From contig JAFEGO010000054.1 in assembly GCA_018239845.1 (NCBI GenBank), positions 62,001 to 126,000 on the forward strand: a DNA stretch of 64,000 nucleotides, read 5' to 3'. This document shows positions 30,935 to 39,562 of this stretch, piece by piece. The notes under the pieces were generated by a model that worked only from the letters and a program-made list of their open reading frames with translations, did not search any database and was not told the origin of the DNA. Numbering within the stretch: position 1 is the stretch's first letter; each line of letters starts with the position of its first letter. Made by a program: the position numbers and the translations under genes. Source of the DNA: Verrucomicrobiota bacterium. GTDB taxonomy: Bacteria > Verrucomicrobiota > Verrucomicrobiia > Opitutales > Opitutaceae.

Positions 30935-31842
30935 GCCTCGCGGATGGAGCGGTCCCACGAACGCAGCGGCTTGCCCGCGCCGCAGTTGGGACAGAAGGTG
31001 ATTTCGCTCACCGTCGCGCAGTGCGGGCACGTCCCGTTGGTGGTGAAAGGATCAAACGGCTGGCTGCACGCGCGACACCGCCAGTACGGCCCCGCCGGCG
31101 GCGGCGTGTGGCACTCGGGGCAGGCAAACCCATCGTGCCGCGGCAGCTGCTCAACTTTCCGGATCGCCTTGGCCTCCTGCAGACCGCGCCAGCAGATGGA
31201 GAGGAGAAAAAACGCCATGACGCCGTTCCACAGCGATTGCCGGTAAAACGCGTAACCGAGAAACGCCACGCCGCCGACAAGCCCGATGATTGTGGCGACC
31301 ATCAGGCTGCGCGCCCGGCCCAAGGGATACCACAGCACGGAGCGCAGGATTTGACCGCCATCCAGCGGGTACATTGGCAGGAGGTTGAAAATCAGGAGCC
31401 CAAAGTTGATGAGATAGATCGTGTAGAAAAACCGCCCGGCATCCGGCACCTGCTGAACCCATTCCGTCCGATCAACCCACAGCAGCAGCCCAAAAAGCAC
31501 GGGCACGAGCACCACGTTGACGAGCGGCCCGGCGGCGATGCTCCAGAGCGTGGCCCCGGGACGCTGCGGTGGATTGACATAAGCCACGCCACCCAAAGGC
31601 CAGAGCACGATCTGATCGGCCTGACCGCCCACACTCCGGCAGGCCGTGCTGTGTCCGAACTCATGCATCAGCACGAAGAGCATCAGCGCGAAATACTCCG
31701 CCGCCGCCCAGACCGGCGAATCGTAAGATTTTACGCGGGTGGAGATCGAATAGAAGGCCACTAAAAACCACGACCAGTGGATAAAGACCTCAATACCCCA
31801 GAGGCGGAAGAGACGGAGTGCACCTGATTTGGTCGGAAGCAT
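30931..31842 (-). CDS. Site-2-protease-like (M50) metalloprotease with C-terminal zinc ribbons
   Basis: A 303-residue integral membrane protease. The zinc-binding HEFGH is at residues 60-64 in a transmembrane helix, and the second motif LLPMYPLDGGQ supplies D161. After the membrane core, residues ~240-295 hold four CxxC-type knuckles (CPEC, CRAC, CPHC, CPNC), a zinc-ribbon tail not seen in minimal members; it may recruit substrates or partners. S2P enzymes cleave membrane-bound regulators such as anti-sigma factors. It is coupled by an ATGA overlap to the CPBP protease downstream, so the pair may act in sequence. No regulator substrate is encoded next to it. Confidence 0.9.
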   Translation of the reverse strand: MLPTKSGALRLFRLWGIEVFIHWSWFLVAFYSISTRVKSYDSPVWAAAEYFALMLFVLMHEFGHSTACRSVGGQADQIVLWPLGGVAYVNPPQRPGATLWSIAAGPLVNVVLVPVLFGLLLWVDRTEWVQQVPDAGRFFYTIYLINFGLLIFNLLPMYPLDGGQILRSVLWYPLGRARSLMVATIIGLVGGVAFLGYAFYRQSLWNGVMAFFLLSICWRGLQEAKAIRKVEQLPRHDGFACPECHTPPPAGPYWRCRACSQPFDPFTTNGTCPHCATVSEITFCPNCGAGKPLRSWDRSIREA

Positions 31843-31913
31843 GCCCGAGGGCTAGTGGCTGCCCGACAAAGCTCAAGGCCGGCGCGTTCGTCGAAACCCC
31901 TTGTCTGTCCCGC

Positions 31914-31937
31914 CCTAGGTGATTCACACTAGGAGTT
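31914..31937 (+). promoter_or_regulatory. Shine-Dalgarno within a small inverted repeat
   Basis: CCTAG (31914-31918) can pair with CTAGG (31929-31933), and the second arm overlaps AGGAG (31931-31935). The AGGAG is only 2 nt from the GTG start at 31938, an unusually short spacing. If the hairpin forms, it would hide the ribosome binding site. Confidence 0.4.
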
Positions 31938-32552
31938 GTGAAGCTCGCGCATCCGCCGCTCGTCGATCTCCTCCAGAAAGCCTACTCGGCGGAGCACGCG
32001 GCGGCGCTGGCCTACATCGGTCACGCGGCCTCCTTGCGCGACCCGGCCGCCAAGGCCGCGGTGAAGCAGATCGAGGACGACGAGTGGCACCACCGCGAAA
32101 ACGTCCTCGCGCTCATGCGCCGCTACGACGTGCCGGTCTCGCGGGCCTACGAGGTGCGGTTTTATCTGATCGGCCAGGTCATCGCCGCGAGCTGCCACGT
32201 GATCGGCTGGTTCATGCCGTACTTTTTCGCCGGCAAGCTGGAGAGCGGCAACGTCTGCGAGTACTTCGTCATGCTCCGCTACTTTCGCTCGCTCGGCATC
32301 ACGGAGCACGACGCCGTGCTCTACGACATGGGTATGAAGGAAAAGGAGCACGAGGTGTACTTCCTCGGGCAGATCGAGGACAGCCGGCTCCTGCCGTTTT
32401 TCGAACGCGTTTTCGCGTGGGGCCGCCATCACTCGCGCAACGACGTGGATCTGGAAAACAAGTACCCGGTCGCCGAATCCCTGCGCTACTGCACGACCCA
32501 CACCTCCCCCGCCCCGGCCCCCCGGCCGGAAGCCGCCGTCACCGTGATCTGA
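31938..32552 (+). CDS. Ferritin-like di-iron protein
   Basis: A 204-residue four-helix protein with a complete carboxylate-bridged di-iron set by position: E19, E49 with H52 (EWHH), E108 (NVCEYF), and E135 with H138 (EKEH). The helix spacing is that of ferritin-like oxidases. The segment around residues 75-98 is hydrophobic (FYLIGQVIAASCHVIGWFM), so the protein may sit on a membrane as COQ7-type hydroxylases do. The role is not certain: hydroxylase, oxidase or peroxide-scavenging rubrerythrin-like functions are all possible. Translation starts at GTG. It overlaps the next gene by one base (TGATG), implying a joint function. Confidence 0.75.
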   Translation: MKLAHPPLVDLLQKAYSAEHAAALAYIGHAASLRDPAAKAAVKQIEDDEWHHRENVLALMRRYDVPVSRAYEVRFYLIGQVIAASCHVIGWFMPYFFAGKLESGNVCEYFVMLRYFRSLGITEHDAVLYDMGMKEKEHEVYFLGQIEDSRLLPFFERVFAWGRHHSRNDVDLENKYPVAESLRYCTTHTSPAPAPRPEAAVTVI

Positions 32553-33535
32553 TGGAAATCGACGACCAGACCTTGCTGCGATTTCTCGGACCCCAGCTCC
32601 GCGAGCACGGGTGCACCGCCGAGATCGACCGCGGCCTGTGGATTCTCTTTGCCGTCCCGGCGGCCGACTTGGAGGCCAACGCCATCGCCTCGTCGCTGCT
32701 GAGCCAGGCGCCGTTCGCCCACGACGCCGGCGTATCGGAAGACGACCAATGGATGATCTATTTCGTCAACTCGGACAACCGCTGGCCCGCGACCCAGTGG
32801 CTCGACGACCTCGCCAAGCTCACCGCCGGCGAGATCCGGCCGGTCCCCGCCGCGCACCGCGCGCTGACCCGCGAGCTGGCCGCCTCGGACAAGCCTCACC
32901 GCCTCGCGCAACAGCTCGTGACACTGCACGATGCCGGCGAGATCCGCGCCGGTCTCTTCCGCGATCCGGCGCTCGTGCGCGCGCTCCTCGACCGCCTGCA
33001 TCAGCACGAGCCGCTGTTCTTCGCCGCGTTCCTCAATCTCCTCAATCACCACCTCATCGATCTCGTGGTCCTGCTCCGGCAGCTGCTGCCCGAGGATGTC
33101 GCCGCGGTGAACGACCTCCTGCGCACCGGCCTGTCGGCGGACCCGTTTTTGCAGACCCGGCAGGACGCCGCCGCCGATATCCGCAGCATGTTCCTCCGCT
33201 TCCACCTGATCAACCCCATCGACCAGCAGAAGAACACCGCGATCAAGAATCCCTACGCCGTGTACCTTGAGGTCATGAGCGAGGGCGACCGGATCATCGC
33301 GCCGATCGACGGCAATGCTGTAGCCGTGCCGCGGGCAAACTACCTCAACGCGATCCGCGCTATCCGCCGCAATCTCTACCGCGGCGGCGATTTCGGCACC
33401 TTCGACACGCAGGCTCCGTGGATGAACGAGGCCATCGCCCACCCTTTCCGTTTCATCAAGCAGCGCGTGGACAGCCACCGTGAGCTCACGCCCTTCGACG
33501 CGCTCTACATGCTGGAGCGCGCAGTGGAGACGTGA
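32552..33535 (+). CDS. Conserved-looking protein of unknown function, partner of the ferritin-like protein
   Basis: I do not recognise this 327-residue protein. It has no signal peptide or obvious membrane span and is predicted to be mostly helical, with a hydrophobic central patch (FFAAFLNLLNHHLIDLVVLL, near 155). The C-terminal third is rich in polar conserved-looking motifs (DPFLQTRQDAAADIRSMF, AIKNPYAVYLEV, YRGGDFGTFDTQAPWM). Its start overlaps the ferritin-like stop, so the two are co-translated; a regulator, chaperone or substrate-binding partner is possible. It is convergent with the HtrA-like gene at a 6-nt distance. Confidence 0.65.
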   Translation: MEIDDQTLLRFLGPQLREHGCTAEIDRGLWILFAVPAADLEANAIASSLLSQAPFAHDAGVSEDDQWMIYFVNSDNRWPATQWLDDLAKLTAGEIRPVPAAHRALTRELAASDKPHRLAQQLVTLHDAGEIRAGLFRDPALVRALLDRLHQHEPLFFAAFLNLLNHHLIDLVVLLRQLLPEDVAAVNDLLRTGLSADPFLQTRQDAAADIRSMFLRFHLINPIDQQKNTAIKNPYAVYLEVMSEGDRIIAPIDGNAVAVPRANYLNAIRAIRRNLYRGGDFGTFDTQAPWMNEAIAHPFRFIKQRVDSHRELTPFDALYMLERAVET

Positions 33536-33541
33536 GAAAAC

Positions 33542-34534
33542 TCACCCGCGCGCCGGCATCTCCAGCGGGATGATCGCGTGGCGGCGGAGCTCGACGCCGC
33601 GGAGGAAGGTGACGATGGCGCGCTCGCCGATGCGGTCGGCGGTGAGGAGCTTGTGCAGGGCGTCCACCGCGGGCGTCGGCGCCCCGTCGAGGGCGAGCAC
33701 GATGTCGCCCTCCAGCAGACCCGCCCGCATGGCGGGGCTGTTGGGCTCGAGGCCGGCCACGAGCACGCCGGTCTCTTGTTCGACGTGATGATAGCGCGCG
33801 ACCTTGCGGATCAGCGGCACGTTCTGGCCGGCGAGGCCGATGAAGCTGCGGCGGATGCGGCCGTCCTTGATGAGCCACGCGGCGACCCAGCGCGCGGTGT
33901 TGCTCGCGATGGCGAAACAGATGCCCTGCGCGGGGCGGATGATCGCGGTGTTCACCCCGATGACATCGCCGCGGGTGTTGACGAGCGGGCCGCCGGAGTT
34001 GCCGGGGTTGAGCGCGGCGTCGGTCTGGATGACATTGTCGATGAGACGGCCCGAGGCCCCGCGCAACGAGCGGCCGAGGCCGCTGACGATGCCGGCGGTC
34101 ACCGTCTGTTGGAAACCCATGGGCGAACCGATCGCGATGGCGATCTGCCCGGGCCGCGCCGCGTCGCTGTCGGCCAGCGCGAGATGCGCGAAGCCGTCGC
34201 CGCTCACCCGGATCACGGCGAGGTCGGTGTCGGGATCGTCGCCGATGAGATCGGCGGCGAGCTTGCGGCCGTCGGCGAGGAAGACCCGCAGCTCCTTCGC
34301 CCCGTGGACGACGTGGCTGTTGGTGAGGATGTAGCCATCGGGCGAAATAAAGAAACCCGAGCCACTGCCGCCCTGCGTCTCAGCGTTGGCGGCGGCCGGA
34401 GCCGCGCCACGGATCTCAATGTGGACGACGGCGGGATGCGCCGAGGAATAGGCGGCGGTGACGGCGGCGGAGTACGCGTCGATCAGCGCGGCATCGGCGG
34501 GCGGAGCGGAAACAGACGTGATGAACGGGACCAT
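33542..34534 (-). CDS. HtrA/DegP-like trypsin-fold protease with PDZ domain
   Basis: A 330-residue S1C-type serine protease. The catalytic triad is H74 (TNSHVV), D104 (DTDLAVI) and S180 (GNSGGPL), counting from the chosen ATG (MVPFITSVSAPP). A PDZ domain follows at ~245-325 (TGVLVAGLEPNSPAMRAGL, GDIVLALDGA). The family degrades or refolds misfolded envelope proteins. No signal peptide or transmembrane anchor is seen from either the chosen start or the longer frame extending to 34666, which is unusual for DegP/DegS-type proteins and suggests a cytoplasmic enzyme or a misjudged start. Confidence 0.88.
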   Translation of the reverse strand: MVPFITSVSAPPADAALIDAYSAAVTAAYSSAHPAVVHIEIRGAAPAAANAETQGGSGSGFFISPDGYILTNSHVVHGAKELRVFLADGRKLAADLIGDDPDTDLAVIRVSGDGFAHLALADSDAARPGQIAIAIGSPMGFQQTVTAGIVSGLGRSLRGASGRLIDNVIQTDAALNPGNSGGPLVNTRGDVIGVNTAIIRPAQGICFAIASNTARWVAAWLIKDGRIRRSFIGLAGQNVPLIRKVARYHHVEQETGVLVAGLEPNSPAMRAGLLEGDIVLALDGAPTPAVDALHKLLTADRIGERAIVTFLRGVELRRHAIIPLEMPARG

Positions 34535-34861
34535 GCCGCCGAATGAGCGAAGGTTGTCGCGCAATGCAAGTAGCGCCCGGGCCTCCCCGCTTTTTCCAGT
34601 TGCTGAATCGGCAAACCCGCCAACCTTTGTTGGGCCTGACACGAACTCGTGCGTGATCGGACACAATCGAACACAACTCCGTCTCCGGACCCATCAAGGC
34701 CTGATCGCCATGCGACAAGCACTCCCGTCCTACCACCTCCGCTCCCCGCAGGCCGTCCGTTCATGGAACGCTGCCCGGGCGGCATGAAACCTTCCGCCGG
34801 CTCCGACCGGTCGCGCTGCATCGCGACGGCTCCGCCGGCCTGAAACCTCCCTCCCCCCGCC
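34535..34861. promoter_or_regulatory. Divergent intergenic region before coaX
   Basis: These 327 nt lie between the divergent protease and coaX. I see no supported gene. A perfect 6-bp hairpin, GTCGCG-ctgcat-CGCGAC, lies at 34810-34827, 34 nt before the coaX start; it could be a leader structure. A poly-pyrimidine tract (CTCCCTCCCCCC) precedes the coaX start in place of a Shine-Dalgarno. Confidence 0.45.
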
Positions 34862-35644
34862 ATGCTCCTCTGTCTCGATATTGGCAATACCCAGATCCAC
34901 GCCGGCGTGTTCGACGGCGATGTCCTCCGCTGCCAGTTCCGCAAGGCCACGGTGCCGCTCGGCACGACGGATGAGCTGGGCATCTTCTTCACCGCCGTGC
35001 TGCGCGAGAACGGCGTCGAGCCCCGCGCGATCAGCGCCATCGCGATCTGCTCCGTGGTGCCGCAGGCGCTCTACAGCCTGCGCGGCGCGGCCGAGAAATA
35101 TTTCCGCTGCGAACCGCTCGTGCTGCAGGCCGGCGTGAAGACCGGCCTCAAGATCAAGTACCGCAACCCCGCCGAGGTCGGGGCCGACCGCATCGCCAAC
35201 GCCATCGCCGCGGTGAAATTCCACCCGGGCCGCGACCTGCTCGTGGTGGACTTCGGCACGGCCACCACCGTCGAGGCGATCACCGCGGCGGGCGACTACC
35301 TCGGCGGCGCGCTGCTGCCGGGCCTCGGTCTCTCCGCCGAGTCGCTCGCGGGCCGGACCGCCAAGCTCCCGCGCGTCGAGATCGCGCGGCCCGAGCACGC
35401 GCTCGGCCGCAGCTCCGTCGAGAGCGTGCAGTCGGGTCTCTTCCACGGCCACGTCGGCGCGGTGAAACATCTCATCGCGCTCGTCTCGGCGGAGGCCTTC
35501 GGGGACCGCCGTCCGCAGATCATCGGCACGGGCGGCTTCGCCCGGATGTTCGCCGACGAGGGGCTCTTCGACGAGATCGTCCCCGAGCTCGTGCTGCACG
35601 GCCTCAAACACGCCCACACGCTCAATCATGCCCACGGCAACTAA
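34862..35644 (+). CDS. coaX: Type III pantothenate kinase
   Basis: A 260-residue ASKHA-fold kinase that phosphorylates pantothenate, the first step of coenzyme A synthesis. Motifs: LCLDIGNTQIHAGVF at the N-terminus (phosphate-1 loop), GADRIANAIAA in the middle, VVDFGTATTVEAI (phosphate-2) and GGALLPGLGLSAESLAGRTAKLP, then GTGGFARMF near the C-terminus. Length is normal. It is the first gene of a cluster with nadA, nadC and nadB, and its 3' end overlaps nadA by 17 bases, linking CoA and NAD synthesis in one transcript. Confidence 0.94.
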   Translation: MLLCLDIGNTQIHAGVFDGDVLRCQFRKATVPLGTTDELGIFFTAVLRENGVEPRAISAIAICSVVPQALYSLRGAAEKYFRCEPLVLQAGVKTGLKIKYRNPAEVGADRIANAIAAVKFHPGRDLLVVDFGTATTVEAITAAGDYLGGALLPGLGLSAESLAGRTAKLPRVEIARPEHALGRSSVESVQSGLFHGHVGAVKHLIALVSAEAFGDRRPQIIGTGGFARMFADEGLFDEIVPELVLHGLKHAHTLNHAHGN

Positions 35645-36701
35645 TTCCCCCGCCTTCACCGAAGCCGAGCTCACCGCCGAAACCGAGCGGCTCTTCCGCC
35701 AGCTCCTCACCGCCGACTGCGCGCCCGGCCGCAAGTGGGACTACGAAGGCTGCCGCCGCATCGCGCCGCTCACCCTCGAGATCAACCGGCTCAAAAAGGA
35801 GCAGGATGCCGTCATCCTCACGCACAGCTACGTCGAGCCCGAGCTGGTGTACGGCGTGGGCGACTTCAAGGGCGACTCCTACTACCTCAGCCTCCAGGCA
35901 CGCGACGCGAAGGCGAAGAAGATCGTGTTCGCCGGCGTCGTCTTCATGGCGGAGACGGCCAAGATCCTCTCGCCCCAGGCCACCGTGGTCGTCCCCGATG
36001 GCGGCTCCGGCTGCTCGCTCGCGGACTCGATGACCGGTGAGGGCGTCCGCTGGCTGAAGTCCGTTTATCCCGACGCCGCGGTCGTCTGCTACATCAACAG
36101 CACCGCCGAGGTGAAGGCCGAGTGCGACGTCTGCGTCACCTCCGGCAACGTGTACGACATCGTCGCGCAGCTCCCGCAGCGCCGCATCGTCTTCGTGCCC
36201 GACCGCCTCATGGCGGAAAACATCCGCGCCGAGCTCAAGCGCCGCGGCAGCGACAAGGAGATCATTTCCTCCGACGGCACCTGCATCGTCCACGACCACT
36301 TCGACCTCGCGGCCATCCGCGACGCGCGCGCGCGTTTCCCCGGCCTCAAGGTCGTGGCGCACCCCGAGTGCACACCCGAGATCGCCGCGGCGGCCGACTA
36401 CGTCGGCAGCACCGGCGGCATGATGAAGTACGTCAAGACGACCGCCGCGCCGTACTTCCTGATGCTCACCGAGTGCGGCCTCGTCGGCCGCCTCCAGGTC
36501 GAGGCGCCGGAAAAGCACTTCATCGGCGGCTGCCAGCTCTGCCCGTACATGAAGCTCAACTCCCTCGAAAAAGTCCTCCAGGTGATGAAGGCTCCGCGCC
36601 CCGACCAGATCATCACGCTCGACGAGGGCCTCCGCCGCCGCGCCGCCCGCAGCATCGAGCGGATGTTCGAGCTCACCCCTGCCACGCCCGTCCAGGGCTG
36701 A
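35628..36701 (+). CDS. nadA: Quinolinate synthase
   Basis: A 357-residue [4Fe-4S] enzyme condensing iminoaspartate with dihydroxyacetone phosphate to quinolinate. The three cluster cysteines lie in the expected contexts: GSGCSLADSM, DGTCIVHDHF and GGCQLCPYMKLN. The HSYVEPELVYGVGDFKGDS block near the N-terminus matches the substrate region. Its ATG lies 17 nt inside the end of coaX. It is followed after 15 nt by nadC. The extra Cys pair CDVC and CQLC contexts are normal variation within the family. Confidence 0.95.
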   Translation: MPTATNSPAFTEAELTAETERLFRQLLTADCAPGRKWDYEGCRRIAPLTLEINRLKKEQDAVILTHSYVEPELVYGVGDFKGDSYYLSLQARDAKAKKIVFAGVVFMAETAKILSPQATVVVPDGGSGCSLADSMTGEGVRWLKSVYPDAAVVCYINSTAEVKAECDVCVTSGNVYDIVAQLPQRRIVFVPDRLMAENIRAELKRRGSDKEIISSDGTCIVHDHFDLAAIRDARARFPGLKVVAHPECTPEIAAAADYVGSTGGMMKYVKTTAAPYFLMLTECGLVGRLQVEAPEKHFIGGCQLCPYMKLNSLEKVLQVMKAPRPDQIITLDEGLRRRAARSIERMFELTPATPVQG

Positions 36702-36716
36702 CCCTTTCCCCGCATC

Positions 36717-37556
36717 ATGCCCGATCCCCGCACGCTCCACCTGATCGACCTCGCCCTCGACGAAGACGCCGGCCTCGGCGACGTCACCAGCCGCGCGATC
36801 TTCCCGCCGAACCACCGCAGCCGCGCCGTCATCGAGACGCGTCAGGAGCTGACTCTCTGCGGTCTCGACATCGCCGCAGCCGTGTTCGTCAAGGTCGATC
36901 CCGCGCTCAAGGTCCGGCTCCTCGCCGCCGACGGCGACCGCATCGATCCCGACGTGCATGTGCTGCACATCGAGGGCCCCACGGCCGCCCTCCTCACCGC
37001 CGAGCGCACCGCGCTGAATTTCCTGCAGCGCCTGAGCGGCGTCGCCACGCAGGCCCGCCGCTTCGCCGACGCCGTGGCCGGCACCGGTGTCCGCATTGTC
37101 GATACGCGCAAGACCACGCCCGGCTGGCGCGCGCTGGAGAAGTACGCCGTGCGCTGCGGCGGCTGCTACAACCACCGCTTCTCCCTCGGCGAGCATGTCC
37201 TCATCAAGGACAACCACATCGCCGCCGCAGGCTCGCTCGCCAAGGCCGTCGCCCTCTGCCGCGCCGCCGCGCCGCACGCGGCCAAGATCGAGGTCGAGGC
37301 CACCACCCTCGCCGAGGTCCGCGCGGCGGTCCGCGCCGGCGCGGGGGTCATCCTCCTCGACAACATGACGCCCGCGCAGGTCCGCGCCGCCGTGGTCGAG
37401 ATCGCGGGCAAGGCCACCGTGGAAGTCTCCGGCGGCGTGAAATTCGCCACGCTCCGCGACTACGCCCTGCCCGGCGTGGATGTGATCAGCATCGGCGCCC
37501 TCACCCACTCCGCCCCGGCCGCCGACCTCAGCCTCACCTTGCAGCCCCGCCGCTGA
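36717..37556 (+). CDS. nadC: Nicotinate-nucleotide pyrophosphorylase (carboxylating)
   Basis: A 279-residue quinolinate phosphoribosyltransferase that makes nicotinate mononucleotide from quinolinate and PRPP. Motifs include DTRKTTPGWRALEKYAVRCG (substrate-binding), LIKDNHIAA, EVEATTLAEV, ILLDNMTP and EVSGGVKF, all in order. It lies 15 nt after nadA and 4 nt before nadB, consistent with one operon. The order nadA-nadC-nadB with coaX first is the local arrangement. Confidence 0.95.
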   Translation: MPDPRTLHLIDLALDEDAGLGDVTSRAIFPPNHRSRAVIETRQELTLCGLDIAAAVFVKVDPALKVRLLAADGDRIDPDVHVLHIEGPTAALLTAERTALNFLQRLSGVATQARRFADAVAGTGVRIVDTRKTTPGWRALEKYAVRCGGCYNHRFSLGEHVLIKDNHIAAAGSLAKAVALCRAAAPHAAKIEVEATTLAEVRAAVRAGAGVILLDNMTPAQVRAAVVEIAGKATVEVSGGVKFATLRDYALPGVDVISIGALTHSAPAADLSLTLQPRR

Positions 37557-37560
37557 CGCC

Positions 37561-39123
37561 ATGCGCACGATCCACACCGACTGCCTCGTCCTCGGGGCCG
37601 GGCTCGCCGGCTCCGCCTACGCGTGGCACGCCGCGCGCGCCGGCCTGAAAGTCGAGCTCCTCTCCCTCGGCGATCCCCTCCGCGCCAACAGCGACTGGGC
37701 CCAGGGCGGCATCATCTACGACACGAGCCCCGACCCCGCGCAGCTCGCGCAGGACATCATGGCCGCAAGCGACAACACCTCCAACCCCGCCGCCATCGAG
37801 CAGCTCGTGCGCGAGGGCCCCGCGGCGGTGAAGGAACTGCTCCTTGATGAACTGCACGTGGACTTCGACCGCGATGCCAACGGCCAGCTCGACCTCGCCC
37901 GCGAAGGCGGCCACCGCGAGCGCCGCATCATTCACGCGAAGGACACCACCGGCCACGCCATCCTCGCCGCCCTCGCCCGCCGCGTGGACACGACGCCCGG
38001 CATCACGCGCCGGCAGAATTTCGCGGCCATCGACCTCGCGACGCTCTCCCACAGCGCCAGCGGCGACAATACCGCCGCGCGCTACGAGCCCCTGACCTGC
38101 TTCGGCTGCTACGCGCTCGACCAGACGACCGGCGAGGTCGTCGCCTTCGTCGCGAAGAAGACCATCCTCGCCACCGGCGGCCTCGGCGGGATCTTCCTGC
38201 ACACCACCAACCAGCCCGGCAGCATCGGCCACGGCGTCGCCATGGCCTACCGCGTGGGCGCGCGCCTGATCGACCTCGAGTATGTGCAGTTCCACCCGAC
38301 CGTGCTCCACGCGCGCGGCGCCGCACCCTTCCTCATCACCGAGGCGATCCGCGGCGAAGGCGCCGTGCTGGTGGACAGCCACGGCCGCCGCTTCCTCGAC
38401 GGCGTACACCCGCTCGGCTCGCTCGCGCCGCGCGATGTCGTGGCCCGCGCGATCAAGCAGCACCTCGCCACCACCGGCGAGCCCTGCGCCTACCTCGATC
38501 TCTCCGCCCTCGCGCCCGACTTCATCCGCGAACGCTTCCCCGCGATCTACCAGCGCTGCCTCGCGGCCGGCATCGACATCACCCGCCAGCCGATCCCGGT
38601 CGTGCCCGCCGCGCATTTCTCCTGCGGCGGCGTCCACACCGACCTGCGCGGCCGGACGAATGTCCGCCACCTCAACGCCATCGGCGAAACGGCCTGCACG
38701 GGGCTCCACGGGGCCAACCGTCTCGCGAGCACGTCGCTGCTCGAGTGCCTCGTGAGTGCGCGCGCCACCGCCGGCGCCGATGCCGCCGAGCTCGCCAGCG
38801 CACCCTTCACGCCCCCCGAGCCCAAGCCCTGGACGAGCCCCGCCAAGCTCGCCGACCCGATGCTCGTGCGGCAGGACCTGCACCAGATCCGCACCACGAT
38901 GTGGAACTACGCCGGCATCATCCGATCGCCGCGCCGCCTCGCGCGCGCGCGCCGCGTGCTGCTGGAGCTGCGGGAGGACATCCAGGCGTTTTACCGCGAC
39001 TGCCGGCCGACCGCGGAGCTGATCGAGCTCCGCAACGCCGTGCAAACCGCCCTCCTCGTCGTGTACGCCGCCGCGCTCAATCCCGTGAGCAAGGGCTGCC
39101 ACCACCTCATCGCGGAGGAATAA
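37561..39123 (+). CDS. nadB: L-aspartate oxidase
   Basis: A 520-residue FAD enzyme oxidising L-aspartate to iminoaspartate for NAD synthesis. The FAD-binding GAGLAGSAYAWHAARAG is at residues 13-29, followed by NSDWAQGGII, the family's flavin-region signature. The active-site region shows GIFLHTTNQPGSIGHGVAMA, QFHPTVLH and ITEAIRGEGA. The HFSCGGVHTDL motif and TGLHGANRLASTSLLE close the flavoprotein domain; a helical C-terminal domain (RQDLHQIRTTMWNYAGI) follows. It completes the pathway with nadA and nadC. Confidence 0.95.
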   Translation: MRTIHTDCLVLGAGLAGSAYAWHAARAGLKVELLSLGDPLRANSDWAQGGIIYDTSPDPAQLAQDIMAASDNTSNPAAIEQLVREGPAAVKELLLDELHVDFDRDANGQLDLAREGGHRERRIIHAKDTTGHAILAALARRVDTTPGITRRQNFAAIDLATLSHSASGDNTAARYEPLTCFGCYALDQTTGEVVAFVAKKTILATGGLGGIFLHTTNQPGSIGHGVAMAYRVGARLIDLEYVQFHPTVLHARGAAPFLITEAIRGEGAVLVDSHGRRFLDGVHPLGSLAPRDVVARAIKQHLATTGEPCAYLDLSALAPDFIRERFPAIYQRCLAAGIDITRQPIPVVPAAHFSCGGVHTDLRGRTNVRHLNAIGETACTGLHGANRLASTSLLECLVSARATAGADAAELASAPFTPPEPKPWTSPAKLADPMLVRQDLHQIRTTMWNYAGIIRSPRRLARARRVLLELREDIQAFYRDCRPTAELIELRNAVQTALLVVYAAALNPVSKGCHHLIAEE

Positions 39124-39173
39124 GGTGGGCGGGGCGCCCGGCGCGCAGTATCCCTGCGCCCAGACCACTCCCC

Positions 39174-39554
39174 ATGCGCCTCGAACACTTCGCCCTCAAC
39201 GTCCCCGATGCCCGCGCGCACGCGCAATGGCTCGTGCAGCACCTCGGCTTCTCCGTCGTGCGCGCCCGGCCCGATGCGCCGTACACGCACTTCCTCGCCG
39301 ACGACTCCGGCCGCGTGGTCGTCGAGCTGTACTCCAACACCAAGGTCGCATTCCCCGACCACGCCGCGGCGCATCCGCTGAGCTTCCACTTCGCGCTCGT
39401 CTCCGCGGACGCGCACGCCGACCGCCGCCGCCTCGAGGCCGCGGGCGCCACGCATTTCCTCGACGAGCCGCAGCCCGACGGTTCACAACTCGTCATGCTC
39501 CGCGATCCGTGGGGCGTGCCCCTCCAGCTCTGCCAGCGCACCAAGCCCTTCTGA
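39174..39554 (+). CDS. VOC-family (glyoxalase/bleomycin-resistance fold) protein
   Basis: A 126-residue single-domain protein with the beta-alpha-beta-beta-beta VOC fold: MRLEHFALNVPDARAHAQWL opens it with a metal-type histidine, VVVELYSN gives a glutamate, and LSFHFALVSADAHADRRRL opens the second half. Metal ligands appear plausible (H5, E48, H64, C-terminal residues) but the substrate cannot be named. ATG 39174 was chosen because the fold starts there; the frame is open upstream into nadB. A sulfatase follows after 8 nt. Confidence 0.8.
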   Translation: MRLEHFALNVPDARAHAQWLVQHLGFSVVRARPDAPYTHFLADDSGRVVVELYSNTKVAFPDHAAAHPLSFHFALVSADAHADRRRLEAAGATHFLDEPQPDGSQLVMLRDPWGVPLQLCQRTKPF

Positions 39555-39562
39555 CCCTCTTT

